From Gavia stellata (Eukaryota > Chordata > Aves > Gaviiformes > Gaviidae), in NCBI RefSeq assembly GCF_030936135.1, contig NW_026777121.1, positions 1,178,001-1,242,000 on the forward strand: DNA of 64,000 nt, written 5' to 3'. Shown in pieces: positions 61,296-64,000 of this stretch; the stretch's first letter is position 1; the number at the start of each line of letters is the position of its first letter. Both the position numbers and the translations under genes were made by a program. The notes beneath the pieces are model-generated. The model was not told the origin of the DNA, did not search any database, and was given only the letters and a program-made list of their open reading frames with translations.

Positions 61296-61501
61296 TTAAA
61301 TGACATGAAAGCGATCGTTGAGGAACTCGTTAACCTTCCTACTGATAATTCTCCAGAAGTCTCCTAATAGGAGCCTTGAAAAGAACGAGTTCTGGTTACT
61401 TGAGTCATCTCCAGCAGTCTCTTGCACCAGACATGCATTTACAAACTTGTACTCCCTTTCTGGTCTTGGTGCTGCCACCATTCTAGATGCATGGCCATCA
61501 A
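61296..61501 (-). CDS. Terminal exon of an unrecognised gene
   Basis: On the minus strand a T-rich acceptor (TTTTTCTTTTACTAG) opens 68 codons ending in TAA at 61296-61298, with poly(A) signals shortly after. The peptide includes PRPEREYKFVNACL and ends WRIISRKVNEFLNDRFHVI. It reads like a normal C-terminus with an amphipathic end. The gene is convergent with E2F3; their 3' ends are about 200-300 bp apart. I do not recognise the family and have not found the preceding exon with certainty. Confidence 0.5.
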
Positions 61502-63120
61502 CTAGTAAAAGAAAAAAAAAAACTATCAGGATAATAAAATCACAGTAATATGGTTGTTTGCTTAAATGTTACGCTTCTGAGCAAGTTGTATCTGTCTTGC
61601 ATCTTCTACGCACACAAGGAGAAGGCTACTATTGCAGCCCTTTATGCACTTGTCCCTACTCTGACTTCTGCACCCAGCAGTACCGAAAGGAAGGTTAGAG
61701 AAGATCCTCTGTTCTTCTACATTTCCAATAAAGAGTAACGGAGGGCTAGAGGACTGTGCTCTCCCTTTGAAGCAGAGACAGCAATAAATGTCCTCTTTCT
61801 CTCCTGGCTGTCATAGCTCCCTGGCCTGTTTGCAGTTTCTCTGTTCCACAGCTGCCATAAGCACTTTCTTATTCGCCCTTAGAATCTGCTACTGATTGCC
61901 ACTTCTCCTGTCGTTTTCTCTCTGCTTTCTGTAGCTGCTTTGTAAACTTGGGATGTGCTGAGTTGCAGGAGGAAAAAACCAGCCCGTTCAACTACTTAGT
62001 TCTGCTCCCCTGAGCTAGCGCAGTGTACCTCAACATTATTCAGCGTACAAATATTACTTTCAGGGAGGCTTTATTGGGGCCCGTATGCGCTGCATTCCTT
62101 GGCTGCCAGCAGATGGAAAGGAATTCTGAGAAATCGGGCAAAACTGGCCTGAATGATAGGCAGCTACATGCTCCTTTACACACAGGAGAGGAGTTTAAAA
62201 AAAAAAAAAGGGGGGGGGGGGCGGTGTTCCTGCCCTTGAACCTACAGTGAGAACTTGTCCACCTACAAATGACAGACACCATCACTTTCTATTCTTTTTT
62301 GACTTATACCTGAAAGAGTCAGTTACACCACTGTCTTGATGCAGACAGGGACATTTTTGTTGCAGAAAGAAAGTACGAAAGATATGTAAGGTACTTTTTC
62401 TGGCATGAGACATTGCTACATGTTTAGAAGCACCAAATTTAGCAGTATACGCTGATTTTTTCCTGTGTGTAACACAGTTAATGCACCATGCCATTGGTGT
62501 TCCTGGAGCCAACAATTCTCAAGGTTAAGTGAACCAAGAGCAGCTATAGCAAAGTCATGGAGTGGTAGTAACTAAAGCATAAACAAATAGAATTCATCTC
62601 CCCATTTTCCTTTCCTTGCTGAGGCAAAAGCTGCCTGGATATTACTCTACAGCTGAGCAAAGATCAACAGAATGCTTTGCCTTTGTTACGTTCAGGAGCT
62701 TCTTTACCCACTTTTTTCTTTCTAAAACTTGACAGGGAGAAAGTGGCACAGCTAACAGAAAAAAACGGGTTGCTCTCAATTCTGAAGGGCGCTGAATGTT
62801 GCTGACAAACGACCAGCCAAATTCTCCTAAATTGCAGGAATAGAAGAAGGAATCCAGTTTCTTCTATCTTGGAATCAGGACTCTCCTAAGAGGAATCTTA
62901 GGATTCCCCATTTTTTTCCTGCATGCCTTCCCACTTACTTTTCCACCCAGAACTGCATGTTAGTTATCTGAGAAGAAGGTTGTCATGGAAAAATTGGGCC
63001 CTCACTTCCCTGGCTGTTTCCCTTCCCTAAGGACAGTGGTTGAGATGCTCTAAAACAACTAAGGATGTTCTCTTCTACTAACCATGAGCTAAAACTGAGG
63101 TTTGTATTTTATTTTCCTAG
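61502..63120. other. No gene seen; A13G12 tract
   Basis: Non-coding sequence. A homopolymer junction A(13)G(12) lies at 62197-62221 and is prone to sequencing error. The minus-strand frame 62282-62515 has no support. Confidence 0.4.
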
Positions 63121-63355
63121 TAGTTTTTGTATTTTCCAACTCCTGCAAAAACCTGGAATGACTTCAAACGGTGTCTCCGAGCCTACCACCCCTCTTCAGC
63201 AGGAAGTACGGTATGCCGGCAACTTGGAAAGCATGTATTCTAAAGCTCTTCTTTGGACATTCAAGGAACTGGAGCATGTATATTGCCCGTCTATAGAAGG
63301 CCAGTACTGGAACTGGTATTGCCAGCTGCTGTCTCTTCAAGAGCAGTTTTCCCAG
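63121..63355 (+). CDS. Internal exon of an unrecognised gene
   Basis: A 235-bp exon with acceptor TTTTATTTTCCTAG and donor CCCAG|GTGGGT, one base plus 78 open codons. The peptide contains MYSKALLWTFKELEHVY and EGQYWNWYCQLLSLQEQF, aromatic-rich and probably helical, typical of a folded helical-repeat protein. I do not recognise it. A different acceptor a few tens of bases downstream is possible. The frame remains open into the intron, which by itself is not evidence. Confidence 0.45.
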
Positions 63356-64000
63356 GTGGGTACAGAGAAGCTTTCTTCCTGCGGTCGAGAGATGGTAGGG
63401 AATCATCTGCTTCCCTTGCTACCTGCTGCACTACCAGCAGTCTGTGTGCAGCTTGATGTATTACGAATATGCTACAAAGCAATTCAGATTTGTGAGCTTC
63501 AAAAGCACTTAAAGGGTGTCTTCCATGTTGTGGCCACATCCTAGGACTGAACAGGACTGTGCTGGCACAAGGGCTGCTTGATATTATGAATTCTTGGCAG
63601 CGGGACAAAGTAAGGACTCCGCCGGATCATGCTGAAACTGATCAGCACGGCCTGTTTATGTCACTAGGTATGGGACTCACAGGTTATTCCTGCCTGGGAG
63701 CTGCTCTTGGAGCTCACTGCCTCCCCTTCACGAGTGGTGTTTTGTCAGTCTCGGCCATCAGGAGATTTTTGGATACGTCTAGCAGGCTATCTGTGCTTTG
63801 CTTTCTTCAGTCAACCATAAAACAGCACTGATGTCAGCCCAGTTTTGTTTAACCAGAGCGGTAACACTTGGCTAGTCGAGATAACTGGGGGGTAGTGCAG
63901 TGCCGTGCTCCCAGAACAGAGAAGTTTAAGTCAAGGACTGCATATGAAATACCTAGAAAACTGAAAAGGAGAAGGAAGGGACTCGCTAACCTTATCAGGA
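63356..64000. other. No further exon identified
   Basis: Sequence after the candidate exon; probably intron. The open frame at 63559-63831 has no recognisable feature. Confidence 0.3.

Overview
This is nuclear DNA from a bird. It has CR1 LINE retrotransposons with the terminal ATTCTATG-type repeat, several avian-type endogenous retrovirus (ERV) families, a tandem array of acrosin (S1 serine protease) genes, and the E2F3 transcription factor gene spread over introns. The sequence does not show the species. Bacterial features (operons, ribosome binding sites, CRISPR, origins) do not apply.

Layout. 1-2.05 kb is the 3' end of an ERV (broken env plus LTR). 2.05-4.9 kb is unremarkable. 4.9-7.1 kb is a 5'-truncated CR1 on the minus strand. 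7.2-9.7 kb is a scrambled acrosin locus (duplicated flank, exon 5/exon 2 chimera, separate exon 5). 9.7-13.4 kb holds fragments of two more ERVs. 13.4-18.07 kb is a composite tandem repeat (about 27-30 bp units with a longer recurring anchor), split by a minus-strand ERV LTR unit. 18.9-20.6 kb is a second, different degenerate tandem repeat. 21.0-24.1 kb is a 5'-truncated pol-env-LTR element. 24.1-32.7 kb is mostly non-repetitive, with a CpG-rich CCAAT/X-box promoter-like island at 27.2-28.1 kb and candidate exons of genes I do not recognise.

32.75-35.21 kb is a complete five-exon acrosin gene on the minus strand (343 codons, trypsin-like triad and specificity residue intact). A solo LTR with a perfect 5-bp target duplication, an exon 3 scrap and the second copy of the duplicated flank lie between it and a nearly identical second acrosin copy (38.4-39.9 kb). 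That second copy is cut inside exon 3 by an ERV LTR. 39.9-44.7 kb is a mosaic of three ERV families in both orientations.

48.1-61.0 kb carries E2F3 exons 2-7 and the 3' UTR on the plus strand. All splice phases agree. The intron between exons 4 and 5 is a textbook AT-AC (U12-type) intron, and a second CR1 has inserted into it. The coding exons show changes at near-invariant E2F residues and a lost or shifted stop codon, so this may be a diverging duplicate and not the ordinary autosomal gene. A convergent gene ends at 61.3 kb and an unrecognised exon lies at 63.1 kb. The combination of acrosin array, large satellite, nested ERVs and a diverged E2F3 copy suggests a repeat-rich chromosome region such as the W or a germline-restricted chromosome. 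That is inference only.
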